From assembly GCA_029215795.1 (NCBI GenBank), contig JARDYH010000006.1, positions 21,467,501-21,531,500 on the forward strand: DNA of 64,000 nucleotides, read 5' to 3'. Of this stretch, positions 25,881 through 38,000 are shown piece after piece (the first letter of the stretch is position 1; each line of letters starts with the position of its first letter). The position numbers and the translations under genes were made by a program. The stretch comes from Anniella stebbinsi (Eukaryota > Chordata > Lepidosauria > Squamata > Anniellidae). The notes under the pieces are model-generated. The model saw only the letters and a program-made list of their open reading frames with translations. It did not search any database and was not told where the DNA came from.

Positions 25881-26119
25881 CAGCATCTCTCAAGGCATAC
25901 TAATGTGTTCTGGCCCACCATTTTGGGAACCATAGCTATAGAGTACGGGCAACCTCTCCTAGTGGAGCATCATCTATTCCTTCATCGAAGGGCATTGATA
26001 GCACTCAACCAAAACCATCAAAAATCTTTGCAGGAAGCCACTGGATATATCCTTCCAATATAATATTGACCTCTTACATTCTCTTTGCAACCACCACCAC
26101 TATTTATTATTTTTAATGC

Positions 26120-26895
26120 TGCCTCGTATGAATATAAGAAGAGCCCTGCTGGGTCAGGCAAAGGGTCCATCTAGTGCCTAACTCTGAACACACAGTGGCC
26201 AACCAGGGAACCACAAGCAGGACATCATGCAATAGCACCACCCACCCATGTTCCCCAGCAACTGGTTGTTGGTGATGGTTTGCTTCTTTTCCTCCTTCGA
26301 ATTTGTTCTGATTATCCAGCAGGTGCACTTCCCTCCCAGAGATAAGATAAATCACTTCTCACAACAAAGTTTGTTTTGTTTTAGGGAGTATATTTAGGAT
26401 ATAATTTTCAAAGACAGCTTACATATACAGAGTCTCTTATCCGAAGCTTTCACGTGGTCCTTTTCTTTCATTTGGCAGACGATAACAAAATTGCAAAAAC
26501 AAAAACAAAATACAAGCATTCCTTTACATTCCTCTGCCCTTTCTGCAGCACAAACTGCCTTGCCTGTCCTTCTTTTCCTTACCCAGAACTCTTTGCTTTT
26601 TCCTTTCTTTTTATGCAGTTAATAGAGTTGATTCAGGTGTTTCTTATGCCTTAATTCAGAACACCTGCTTTCAAATTTCTACTTTCATTCTCTCCTTATC
26701 TTCCTAGTTTAAAAAATAATACATACTTAATTACATTCCTTTCAATTATTAACACTGGTGTATATAGGCTTACTGCCTCAGATACTGGAAATAGCACAGT
26801 CATCAGGACTACTAGCCATTGGTAGCCTTCTCTTCCAGGAATTTAACCAACCCCCTTTTAAAGCCATCCAAATTGGTGGTTATCACTAAATCTTG
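26120..26895 (+). repeat. Sauropsid interspersed repeat in two pieces
   Basis: 26120-26350 carries the AAGAAGAGCCCTGCTGGGTC and CCATCTAGTGCC blocks. 26745-26895 carries the later part of the same family, with GGACTACTAGCCATTGGTAG and AAAGCCATCCAAATTGGTGG. The 0.4 kb between them (26351-26744) is unrelated and probably a later insertion that I cannot identify. Confidence 0.6.
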
Positions 26896-26942
26896 TAGGT
26901 ACTGTACAGTACAAGGTACTGTACAAAATGATAGAGAGAAAA

Positions 26943-26980
<38 letters not shown>
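26943..26980. repeat. (TG)n(AG)n compound microsatellite
   Basis: About ten TG units followed directly by about nine AG units. Confidence 0.97.
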
Positions 26981-29839
26981 CTTCCCTGCCTACAGGTTCA
27001 TTATCTAAAAAAAGACTGATGACTGAACCAATTTGGATAGAATTATTTCTACTCGTACACCATTTTTAGAGTTTTCTCCCAAGGATGTCAAGCTTAGCTA
27101 GAAGGCGGTAATGGAGAGCCTTTTCCAGAGCCTTCCTGAAGTATGTTATGGCTACTGTAATCTTCATAGTCAAGAAATCACCCATCAATCTCTTACTAGA
27201 GAGTAAGTTTTACTGAATATAATGGGGCTTACCTCTGAGGACATATGCATATTTTTAAGTGCCATCAGTGTACACAGTATGATACAAAGGTTCATAAACA
27301 AAACATAGGTCCCTGCCTCCAAGGAGCATACATTCTAAAAAAGCAACTAGTATGGGGGGAGGAGAGAGACGGAGGGCAGCAAGAATTAAGCCTTTATTAT
27401 AATTGGATATTATGATTAAAGGGATAAGCCAACGACCTTGCAAAAAAGTTGGATTTGAGAAGGGATTTGAAGAGTAAGAAGTGGCAGCAGGTATATATTT
27501 GAAAAGGACGATTTCAGGCATTGGCAGAAACAAAAAAGAAAAAGCAGAGTTGTGATACAGAGCAAGGTACCTCAGAGCAGTTGAAAGTGGTAGTACTGAA
27601 GGAGCAGAAGTCGCTATTAAGGCATTTTAGTCTTTCAACTTCTGTTTTTAAATATGTTAGTATAATTTAAATCTGCATTACTGTTAGGCTTTATTTTGGT
27701 TTTTATTTTTCATTTTTATTTTATAATATTGATTTATTTTTTATATTATGTTTTATCATGCTGTATTTTATGGTTTTAATCGTTGCGAATCACCCAGAGA
27801 GCTTTGGCTATTGGGCAGTATAGTTTGTTTTTTACAGTGGAGAAGAATTTAGTGGCATGTTTGAATTCAGTAGGGAAGAAGCCAGAGTAGGGCAGATCAA
27901 TGACATGGTGATGAACGCAAGATAAAAGCCGGGCAGATGGTCACCAGAAGCAAACATGGTCAAGGGGCATGCGAAGTGGTTAGAAGAGGTACTGAGATAC
28001 AGGGTGCAGGGGGAGGATAAAAAGATAAGATGGATATGGGATATGGGAAGATGGATATGGGATATGGGAAGGAGCTAGGGAAACTGAGGCAATTCTCTTC
28101 CATTTTAGGTGCCATATATATAGTAGAACTAGGTGGAAGACCTGCATTTTATAGTCTGCCATTGAAATGTTATCATTCCACATCTTTCAAATAATTGTTG
28201 CAACTCTTTATCTGCTTGATCTCCAGGGTTTTTCCTCTGAGCATTCACTTAAAAATTGGACCTATGCCCACCCCAAGCTTAGAAAAACGAGCCAGGAGAA
28301 GCAGAGTTATTTACTGGCTACACGTCTGTGCCTCAAACTGGTGGTTGCTCGGTTCCTGCTCTGAAGAAAACAAACACAACCCTGGATGCAGATTCTCCAA
28401 TTACCTTTGTTTGAACTTTCCTTTTTTGGGGAAGGTTGCTGAATGCGGAGTAGCCCGACTACTTCAAGCATACCTGGATTCTATCAGTTTCCTGGATTCC
28501 TGCCCATCTGGGAATGGCACTAAACATGTGCTTGCGGCCTTGGTTGTCCATCCCCATCTAGAGATGGAATAGGATAACTAAAACCTAAATGGTGTTGTTA
28601 GAGCTTTCTGAGCACAAGCTACTTGTAGTATGACCTGTCTGCAGAATCACATTATTCTCCTAGCATGGAAGTCCCTGGTAGTGGTACTGACTACTTATCA
28701 TTTCACCCTCCACCAGACGAAACCTCTACGCTACATCCACCCTGATAACCCCCTCCCCCAGCCTTCCTTGTTCAAAGTAGCCTGGTTCATTTGAGGCTGA
28801 TATACACCTGTTTATTACTCCTATTTCAATTGAGGAACGCCCTAAGGAGTAACAAGAGTTTCCTTCCCATATGATCGCTGGCAGTATGGTTTCTTCCCAC
28901 ATTCCCAGGTCACATGGAAGGAGTTCACACTGCACCTCTTTTCCAACCCATTGATGTTTCAATTTCCAAGAGGGGTGACTCTGGTATGGAAAGGAGCCAG
29001 CCAGGAGATTCAGGTATTACCTGAATATTACCTTCCCAACATGGGAAAAAGCTATGCAGCAACAGCCTCCAAATCATGGAAACAAGGTGAGGGGCCCAAA
29101 TAATGGTACAGAACTGCTTCCCTGCCAATAATTCCATGGGCCATCCTTTATGGCTTTTGTAATTTTATGAATAATATGAAATTACTCATGTAAAAACAAC
29201 AACTCCATTGTCAAGAACCTAGAGAATTTAATTTAATCATGGCTTTTTCTATTGGCACGTTTTCTTTATTAGTTCGCCCACCCAAAACAACTGCAGCACT
29301 CCATTAAAGCAACAGATCTGAGTGAGCTACAGCCATGCAGGTGGGAGCTTAATGCTTCACTTTTCATTAATTCCCATTTAACAGTTTGTTTGCTGTAAGA
29401 TGCTAAAAACCTGCCGAGTTAGACAACTTACTACCAGTGATGAAGGAACAGCATTGTACCCACTACTCCTGCCCAATGGGAGTATCTGCCCCACTCATTG
29501 GAAGTATAAGTGTGGGTACTATATTTGGATAACATATTTGGGTACTATATTTGGATAACAGAGCATATAGGCCAAATTTCCAAATGTTATGCTGGATATT
29601 GATTCTGGGACATGGGCCTATGTGTCTAATTTTTTTGTTCTCATGGAGATGCTATTTAAATGTGAAAACCACATGTGTACACCGGGCAGGCCCTGGGGAA
29701 GGACAGGTGCTCCTGGTGGCCAGGGCAAGCAGGACCGATCCTAATTCCCCTACCTTACCTAGTGGGTAAGAAAGTCCCAATTGACCCAAAGTGCCATGTA
29801 TTGGAACAATTTTATGTGAAAGGTCTATCTGGGGGTTAG
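26981..29839. other. Intergenic with minor repeats, no gene recognised
   Basis: Holds a plus-oriented L2-type 3' tail at about 27770-27835 (CCCAGAGAGCTTTGGCTATT). A two-unit tandem of about 23 bp built on GGATATGGGATATGGGAA lies at 28028-28075, and a tandem duplication of about 25 bp at 29511-29562. The interval about 29220-29420 is free of recognised repeats and contains several TAAT cores. Short frames are not convincing. Confidence 0.45.
29511..29562. repeat. Tandem duplication of about 25 bp
   Basis: GGGTACTATATTTGGATAAC occurs twice in succession, separated by ATATTT. Confidence 0.9.
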
Positions 29840-30012
29840 AAGTATTCCTCTGAATACCAGCTCTTTGGAGGCTATGTGTATGCGTGCATTCGGGAAGAGA
29901 GGGCTGCTGCCTTCATGTGCAGTCATGGGTCTCTGGCTGACCACTTTAGGAAACACAATGCCCTGCTAGATGGACCCTTGGCCTGGTCCAGCATGGCTCT
30001 GCTTCTGTTTTA
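29840..30012 (-). repeat. Sauropsid interspersed repeat fragment, minus
   Basis: GCTAGATGGACCCTTGGCCT and GGTCCAGCATGGCTCTGCTT are the reverse complement of the start of the dispersed family also seen at 18278 (minus strand) and 51222 (plus strand). Confidence 0.7.
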
Positions 30013-30214
30013 GCAAAAGGGAAAGCACTAAGACTTCAAAAGTTATCAAGGCAGTGGGGGTATTTAAAAAATGATGAGCTGAAGGAAATTAGTGGAAAAG
30101 AGCATGCAGTGCTATACCACAGAGGTGGGAAGACGTTAGACCTGCAGGATCTACTTAGTTTTTCACTAGGATCTTAAGTCAGGTGCAAGCTAATGCCTCA
30201 GGAAGACGGACTTC

Positions 30215-30610
30215 GACTTATTTATTTACAAAATTTGTATACTGCTCCATATCTGAAACAGATTCCAGAGTGGTGAACATAAGAATTAAAACAGTAAAAA
30301 ATACAAAAATTAAAACATCATTAGCATACTAAAAAAGAAGAAGGAAAAAGCCAGGCCTGAAGGCAGTAACCACAGCATCACCAATTGTTTGCCCCTCAGA
30401 AACAGGCATTCAGAACATGGAGACTCTATTTAGCTATCATAGCTAACAGCTACTAATAGGCCTAACCTCCATTAATCTGCCTAATCACCTTTTAAAGCTG
30501 GCAATCACTACATCTTGTGGCAACTAAATCCAGAAAACCTATTATAATTTGTATGAAGTGCTTTCTTTTGTCAATTTTGAATCGCATGCCAAAAAGAGTA
30601 CTAAACCAGC
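30215..30610. repeat. L2-type 3' tail (minus) next to a second interspersed-repeat fragment (plus)
   Basis: 30215-30310 has TTATTTACAAAATTTGTATA and CAGAGTGGTGAACATAAG, a diverged copy of the 25290-25400 tail. 30395-30610 resembles the middle of the 21408 repeat (CTAACCTCCATTAATC, then CACTACATCTTGTGGC). Confidence 0.55.
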
Positions 30611-30742
30611 ATTCCGCCAATCCGTCCATCCCATTTACATCACTTTGAAGCCATTGCTGTGAGTACGGGAACTAAATTTGTACAGTGGTGTTTATAATTG
30701 TCATCAAACATCAAACTCACCTGTATTGTTTCTTGTAAAAAC

Positions 30743-30782
30743 ATATATATATATATATATATATATAATCTTTACATATATA

Positions 30783-30814
<32 letters not shown>

Positions 30815-30815
30815 C
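30743..30815. repeat. (TA)n microsatellite, interrupted
   Basis: Three TA runs separated by short interruptions (ATCTTTAC and ATT). Confidence 0.97.
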
Positions 30816-31881
30816 CCAGGAGTACTTGAGTACTTTTCTCTGAACATTTTCAGCAACCCTCTTTTCTTTTCTATGCTGCTAAATGAGCATCTTCTTTTCT
30901 CCTTTCCCTTCCTTTATTCCACTGGTTGACTAAAAATGAATTCTCTGGAGACCATTATATTACCACTGCCCAGCATGTTAAATGTTTTAAATGCCTCCCT
31001 GGCGGGAGGTGAGAAAGCCAACACAATTTTCAAAATGAAAGCATGGAAAGCTGCTTGACTGAACGGCTCCCCTACAGAATGTTATGAAACCATCATTGAA
31101 CTCAGTCAGGGAAATTGTGCAGAACGTTCAGTGAGTCATTTTGAGAGGGCAGCTTCACCCCCGACACAACCAAAAATAGTCTCAGGCCATGAAGTGGTTG
31201 TTAAATTGCTCCATCATGCGGCCAAATCAATGTTCTGTCCACAAGGACATTAATTCTTCCCAAAGTTTTAAAAAAATGGATCCAGCGATCCAGTAACACA
31301 ATTAGATGAAAACTATGCCACTTGACCATTGCAATACACATCGAGCTGGTCATGTGCTAGGTCTGAGTTAGCCTTCAGATCTTTTATTGATTATTCTCAA
31401 GGGGAAAACAACAGCAGCAGATTTACATTCAAAACTGTGTGGCATGCCAGAGTGTGAAAATGAACGCTCTTTTTTATTGATCAACATTATATATTGTCAC
31501 AAAAAAAATTTCTGCCTGTATAAAATCCAACAGATTTTGGGTCCTGCAACCCTCTGAACAGTAGATAAAACATTTCAGAAGATTCTGTTATCTGAGCGTT
31601 CAAGAGACAGGAGTACATGAGAGACAAGTGGCCATGGAGGTGAGTCCAGAGTGGTTCAGGGGGAATGGAAATGGCATAATTATTAGAGAGGGGAAGCTAT
31701 ACCAGGCAGAAAAAAAAAACATGGCAAAAGCATGGGGATAAGAGAGGATCAGGTAAAGAAAAGAAGGGGCTACAAAGTGTATCTGTGAATTGCATGTCAG
31801 CCTGTATTGAAGCATGCAAAGACTTGGTTTAAACAATGAGCTGATAAACAAAAGTTTGTACCTGAGCCTGCTTTTGAGAAG
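30816..31881 (-). other. DTD1 3' untranslated and 3' flanking region
   Basis: Downstream of the DTD1 stop codon on the minus strand. Candidate AATAAA hexamers on that strand lie at 31473-31478 (about 405 bases after the stop) and near 31384. The stretch 30950-31320 contains no repeat I recognise. Confidence 0.4.
31473..31478 (-). terminator. Candidate DTD1 polyadenylation signal
   Basis: AATAAA on the minus strand, about 405 bases beyond the DTD1 stop and the first canonical hexamer I see there. Downstream U/GU context is not diagnostic, so this is a guess at the 3' end. Confidence 0.35.
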
Positions 31882-32037
31882 CTACGGTTCTCTTTCCGAA
31901 GACACATCCCCCTCAGCCCCGCTGCTTGCACTGGGATCATTTTTGCTCCTAGGAACGTTCCTTTCTCGGCTCGATTCAGAGGGCACCTTCATTCTGGTCT
32001 TCTCTTTCCTCTGTTGTTGTTTCTCAAGTTTTGCCAA
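31882..32037 (-). CDS. DTD1: DTD1 coding exon 5 (terminal)
   Basis: Acceptor CTCACCAG|TTGGCA. Encodes 51 residues from LAKLEKQQQRKEKT to SSEREP and the TAG stop at 31884-31882. The reading phase (0) matches exon 4. The acceptor lies next to an expanded TCC repeat. Confidence 0.94.
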   Translation of the reverse strand: MAKLEKQQQRKEKTRMKVPSESSRERNVPRSKNDPSASSGAEGDVSSEREP

Positions 32038-35000
32038 CTGGTGAGAAGGAGGAGGAGGAGGAGGAGGAGGAGGAGGAGGAGGGAAAGAAAGAAGTTTCAT
32101 AAATGCACACTAAAGATGGAAGAAGCAGACCAGCACTTACAATATTCTAAAAATGGCACAACATAAAACATCTTCATCTGACAATCATTCCAGCAGCTTC
32201 CACATCACTTAGCTTGAAGGTTAGGTTCCAAGTCTAGTTTTCTGATGAGAATCAGGTACAACCACTTTTGGAATTTTACCAAGGTCACATCTTTGCACTA
32301 AATACAGACGGATTAACCTTCTTTACTAACATTTGCATTCATCTTACGGACAACGCTTTAAGATTGCCTGCAATATTAGGCAAGATATCAGTAATAGCAA
32401 CATGATAAAAAGGATAAGAAGTCTAGCCAAGATTAAGCAGTTCTGAGTCCTATTTGTTTTAATGGAAGCAATTTAAGCCCATGCTTAATCAGTGGGACTT
32501 AAAGAGAACTCAAGTTTTGATGGCTTGTGCCTGAATAGTAAAGATATATTTGTATCTGTAGTTCCATAAAGCAAGAACGGGGAACATATTTCAGCCCGAG
32601 GGCCAAACTGATTCTAGGCAAGCATGCAGAGGTGCACATGCCATCAGTGGGGATGGATACATATGCATACACTCTCCCCCACTGTAACCAGGCTTTTAAA
32701 AAGCCTCCAATGTTAGTTACGGAGGTTTTCAAAAAGCCTGATTGCAGGGAGGGATGGGGAGGGTTGAGTTAGCTATTGCCTCCCAGCAGCAACACCCACC
32801 CAAATCCCCTCCCCACACTGCAGTGGGCCTTTTTCAAGCCTCTATTGGCACCCAAAAAGGCTCGTTTAAAGCCTAAATAAAGCAAGGGTGATTTTTCGGG
32901 GTGGTGGTGGTGGTGTCACAGAGTTTGGGGAGAGTTACCTCTTCCCTCCCCAACAGCACTCTAAAATGCCCCCACCCCAATACTGCAATTAGGGTATTAC
33001 TCCAATGTATTGCTACCAATGGAGACATTTAAAAAGCCTCACTTGCACTGAGAGAGGAAGATGTGGAAATCCCTTGCCTTCAATCTCTGATGGGGTAGGG
33101 CCCCATTGGGGATCTCCCACAGGCCAGAGGTTCCCCCTGCGACATAAAGCTTTAGATACCGGCATATTTTAGGCTCACAAATCCTTAAACTATATGGCTT
33201 AACAGCAGGCCTTCATTTTTAACTACTACCACCAATTAATGGCATATATTTTAACTAAATTCAGTATACTTACTTTATATTCACTGCTTCTTGAATTTTA
33301 AGTGGTGTCCCCTCTTAATTTTGCACATACGTTACTTCCTTTTACCAAGGCTGACCATATGAAAAGAAGGACAGGGCAGGGGCCCTGCCTTCTTTTGTAT
33401 ATGGTCACTCTAGTATAGTGCCTGCAACTTTAACTGTTGTGATGAAGAGGGAATTTCACCAGGAACTAATTACATACAAATGACACTGGCTGAAATTCCC
33501 TTTTCTCTACAACTGTTAAAAGTTACAGGAGCCCTGTCCTCCTTTTACCATCAAATGCCACAGCACAGATTGAAGTCTGCAGAGCAGGCTGCTGAGAGCA
33601 AATATAGCCAGCAGGAACATCCCTTCTCTCAGCAATTACAAAACACAGTACACTCTACCAAGTTTCAAGTCACTACGAACAGCTCCAATGGAACCAGAGC
33701 AAAAACTGTGTTGTGTAAAAGGTCCCAGGTGATTTTAGCCACTACACTTTCTAATTATGCTAGAGAAAGTCTAAACAACAGAGAGGTAAATTCACCAGGA
33801 TAGCTGTACTATGAACATGTTTAAGAATTAGGAAAAACAGTGTACTCTGTAAAAGGGAAGAGAATAGAGAAAGCAAAAAGGAGTAAAACAGTAAAGTCAG
33901 AAGCACAAAGTTTTAGAAGTAGAGACTGGAAACTTGAGGTGAATGTGAAGAGTATCAGGAATTCAATGCAGAAACTTAAGAAAACTATAAACTCCTTTCT
34001 CTTCTGAGTTTACCTTGTCATGGATCTGCCACAAAAAGTCCTCAATTGTGGCTGGAATTACTGACAAAAGTGATTATCAACACCCCCCCCCCCCAATACA
34101 CAAAAAAGCACAAGCTGCCTTGCCTTGGAGATGTAAGCCCAATGAAATTTAGCATGTTGGATAGAAAATATTTGGAAATGCAGAGATGTAAATAAATAAT
34201 AAAGTAACTGTTACCAATAGAGAAGACACATGCATATTTACAATGAATTTTGGGTAACCAGATTAAAAATAATGGTCAAGTTGACCTGGATGGTCAATAC
34301 ATGTAGCCCTCCTGAAGTTCTCCCCTCTCCACATGGCACCAATGTTAGTCTTTTAAATTTACTCTTCATAGCAATTCAAGGTGGCTTCAGTTTACAGATA
34401 CAAAGCTCAGCAGAAACTGGAAGAGTTTTCTTTCAAATCTTTATTTCGGGGGAAGTGAATTATGTTTTCGAGTTGTGGCAGAACTGATTAAATGAACCAC
34501 CTTTGACTAAGACAGCGTGGGAAGTTTTGAAATAGAAAATGTAAAGGAGGCTCCTAAAATTTGTAATGATGTCATGGAGAATGGCGTGTTTATGTACATG
34601 GTTCCCAAAGTAACAGTTACCAAGGTAGGGCCCAAGTCACAGAGAATGTAAGGCTGCCTCTACACGAGAGGTTTAAAGCTCTTTCAAGTCTCATTAAAAA
34701 TTTTACCTCTACATGAGCGGAGCGCAAATCGGGAGTTGAGGTGCATTATCTATCCAATTATGCGCATTATCGAATGCGTGTTGGGTCCCCTCCACAAGGA
34801 TTCGCTTTTGCGCCCGGTTAGGCGATTATGCGCACTATCCCTGAAGCGCCTTTACGCCTAATACCTCTGTACGAGAGGCGGCGACAAAAGGCGCTTCCCT
34901 CCCCTCCCCGCCACTCCCAAGCTGGCTGGCTGGCAGGCTGTGGGCAGCAGGTGAGTGCTCCTCCTCCTCCTCGCCTTCCTTTACCCCCTCTTCTTCCTCC

Positions 35001-38000
35001 TCCTCCTCCCGCCGGGCCCCCCGCCGCGGGTGCCGAGCAGGAGGCGCCCCTCTTGCAGGGAAGGAGTCGCAGGCGGGCGGGCGCCCAGAGACAAAGCAGC
35101 CGTGCTGCCCACAGCCTACCAGCCAGCCAGCTGGGAAGCGGCAGGGAGGGAAGCGCCTTTTGACAGCCTGATCCCCTCAGCAGGAGCTGGAGGACAGTGG
35201 AGAGAGAGGGTGCGTGAGAGCTACTGGACGCTGCCAGGCACCTTTGGCTGCCTTGGAAATGTGGCTGCTTTCGTGACTGGAGGGAAACTGGCTGGCGACT
35301 GGGGGCTGAGGCGGTGGAGGAGGAGATGCAAACGGCAATACCACTCGAGAGGGGATGGGAAGCTGCTGCCGCCGCCGCTCCTCACGAGTCGTGGCGGGCT
35401 CGAGCTGCCGAACTGTCCCTTCCGCTCACAGGAGCAGCAGCCCCCTCCTCATGCTGCTCCGGCGAGTGGAAGGGACAGTTCGGCAGCTCGAGCCCGCCAC
35501 GACTCGTGAGGAGCGGCGGCGGCAGCAGCTTCCCATCAAAATGCACTTTAATGGACAGAGCAAAAAAAAACTCGCTATTTAACGCACATTCGATAATGCG
35601 CACAATCGGGGAGATAACCCGCCTCTACGCCCCATTTGCGCTCCTCTCTTGTAGAGGTAATTTTTTAATGAGACTTGAAAGAGCTTTAAATCGCTCTTGT
35701 TGTAGAGGTAATTTTTTTAATGCACCTTGAAAGAGCTTTAAATCACTCTTGTAGAGGCAGCCTTAAATAGCGAGTTTTATTTTGCTGCGGCCGTTAAAGC
35801 GCATTTTGACTATGTGAACAAGCGATTCTCCGCATTAACTACTTCTAAAGCACATTTCAAACAACTGGTAGGGCCACCAGTTGTGCGCTCAATTACCTCC
35901 CGCGTACAGTCTTTTGCCTTAAAGCGCTTCCGAGAAGATGCACATAATCGGAGAACCAGGCGTCAAACTGAATTCTTGTAGAGGGGGTCTTTATCACAAT
36001 AAGCTTCAATGAGATCAAAATGCTCATTCATGATGGATCTCTTTTAAAAATAGATTATTTTTCCCCCAGCAGCCCACTGCATCTATGTTGTCGTTGTCAC
36101 CAACACTAGAAGAGTGTTTTCTTATTATTCAGGAAGAAAAAAATAGTCCAATCCTAGGTGTGTTTATTCCCAACTGAATTAAATGAGCCTTGCTCCCAAA
36201 TATGACTAGGATTGCAGGCTTAGTTAAAAATTATTTTTACTTATGACAATTGTTATAAACCACCTAGAGAGCTATTCGGCGGTATAGAAATGAAATGAAA
36301 TAAATATGCTAGCCAGATATTCACTGTCCACAATTTCACCCTCTTCAGCAGTCATTGCAAAGCCTGGGCAAAGCTGACATCACCTGTAAAATCAGTTGCA
36401 TGCTCAATGGCATCATGCTAGCTTGTAATGTGAGGGGAGCACTTTGGGCCAATCCAGGTATCACACTAACCCAGTTCACACATATTTCAACAACCCTGGG
36501 TTGTTGTGAATGAGCAGGAGCAAGTGAGTGAGCATGCTAGCTCCCATTGACTGATTGCTTCTGGGGTTTAACTTGTGTTCCGACTCTTGGTTGCCTCTCC
36601 CCTAGCAACCCAGAGTTCCCAGTTCACACACAAGGCTAAACAACTATTGGGCAGCAGGAGCAGGCATGCTCGTTCACTCCCACTTGATCACAACAAACCA
36701 AGGTTTTTTAAAAATCCTGAGTTGTTGTGGTGTCCGAACTGGGCAGTAAAGGAAACTTAATTTTGAGTTGATACCGTATCTGAATTATTAAACCATGGTA
36801 TGTAATCAACTGTCAAAACAGAATCAGATTTGGTGTGAACTAACTGTGGTTTGGCAGGACCCCTGAACTAACCATAGCTACACTGGTGAGAAAAGATTTG
36901 TGAACCCCTAAGAATTGTCACATATTTCCAACCTAAAATGTTATGAGATCTTAATCTAACCCCATAATCCTAGATAAGGAACAACAGATAGCCTGATTAA
37001 ACAAATGACATACATGATGCTATTCCAACATTTATTTATCCACTATTGATTCAACTTTCAATATCCATGGGTGAAAAAGTATGTGAACCTTTATATTCAG
37101 TACCCCTTGAACAGCAATGATTTCAAGTAAGCTTTTCCTATAACTGTTGGTCAGTTTCACACATCAACTTCGAGCAGTTTTGGCCCATTCCTCCTTACAG
37201 AACTGCTGCAGCTCAGTGACATTTGAGGGCTTCCTTGCATGAAGAGCTCATTTCAGGTCCTGCCACAACATTTCAGTTGGGTTTAAGTCCACTCTTTGAC
37301 TAGGAAAACACAGAATTTCTTCTTCCACAGCCATTCTTTTGTAGATCTGCTTACATGTTTAGGATCATTGCATTGTTGCATGACTCATTTTCAGTTCAGC
37401 TTCAGCTCACAAACAATTGCCTGACATTCTTGTGTCAATGGTGGCAAGCCATCCAGGTCCTGAGGCAGCAAAGCAGGCCCCAAACATCACATTCCAATCA
37501 CCACGCTTGACAGTTGGAATGAGGTTCTTCTATTTGAACTCATTGTTTGTTTTTCACCAAACATAAAGTTCCTCATTGAGGCCAAATTGTTCTACTGTAA
37601 CATTGTTCCAGAAGTCTTGGGGATCACCTATGTGATCTTTAGCAAACCTCATGTGGGAAGTAACGTTCTTTTTAGAGAGCAGTGGTTTTCTCCTGGCTAT
37701 CCTCTCACGAACACCATTCTTGTTCAGCCTTTTTCCGTTGAGTCATGAACACTCACATTAGAAAAGGCGAGAGTGGCCTGCAGAACCTTGGATGTTACTC
37801 TGGCATTCTTTTTTACTTCATCAATGATGCACCATTTTGGTAGGACGGCCACTCCTGGGTAGAGTGACTGTGGTTTTATTTATTATTGCATTTATATCCT
37901 GCCTTTTTTCCTCCAAGGTACCCAAGACGGTGTACATAATGCTCCTCCTCTCCATTTTATCCTCACAACAACAACTCTGTGAGGTAGGTAGTGCTGAGAG

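Noticed and set aside
34828..35730. Open frames up to 184 codons, Arg/Pro/Ala-rich
   Set aside because: They lie within the GC-rich palindromic DNA element, on both strands of mirror-image sequence, and are low complexity.
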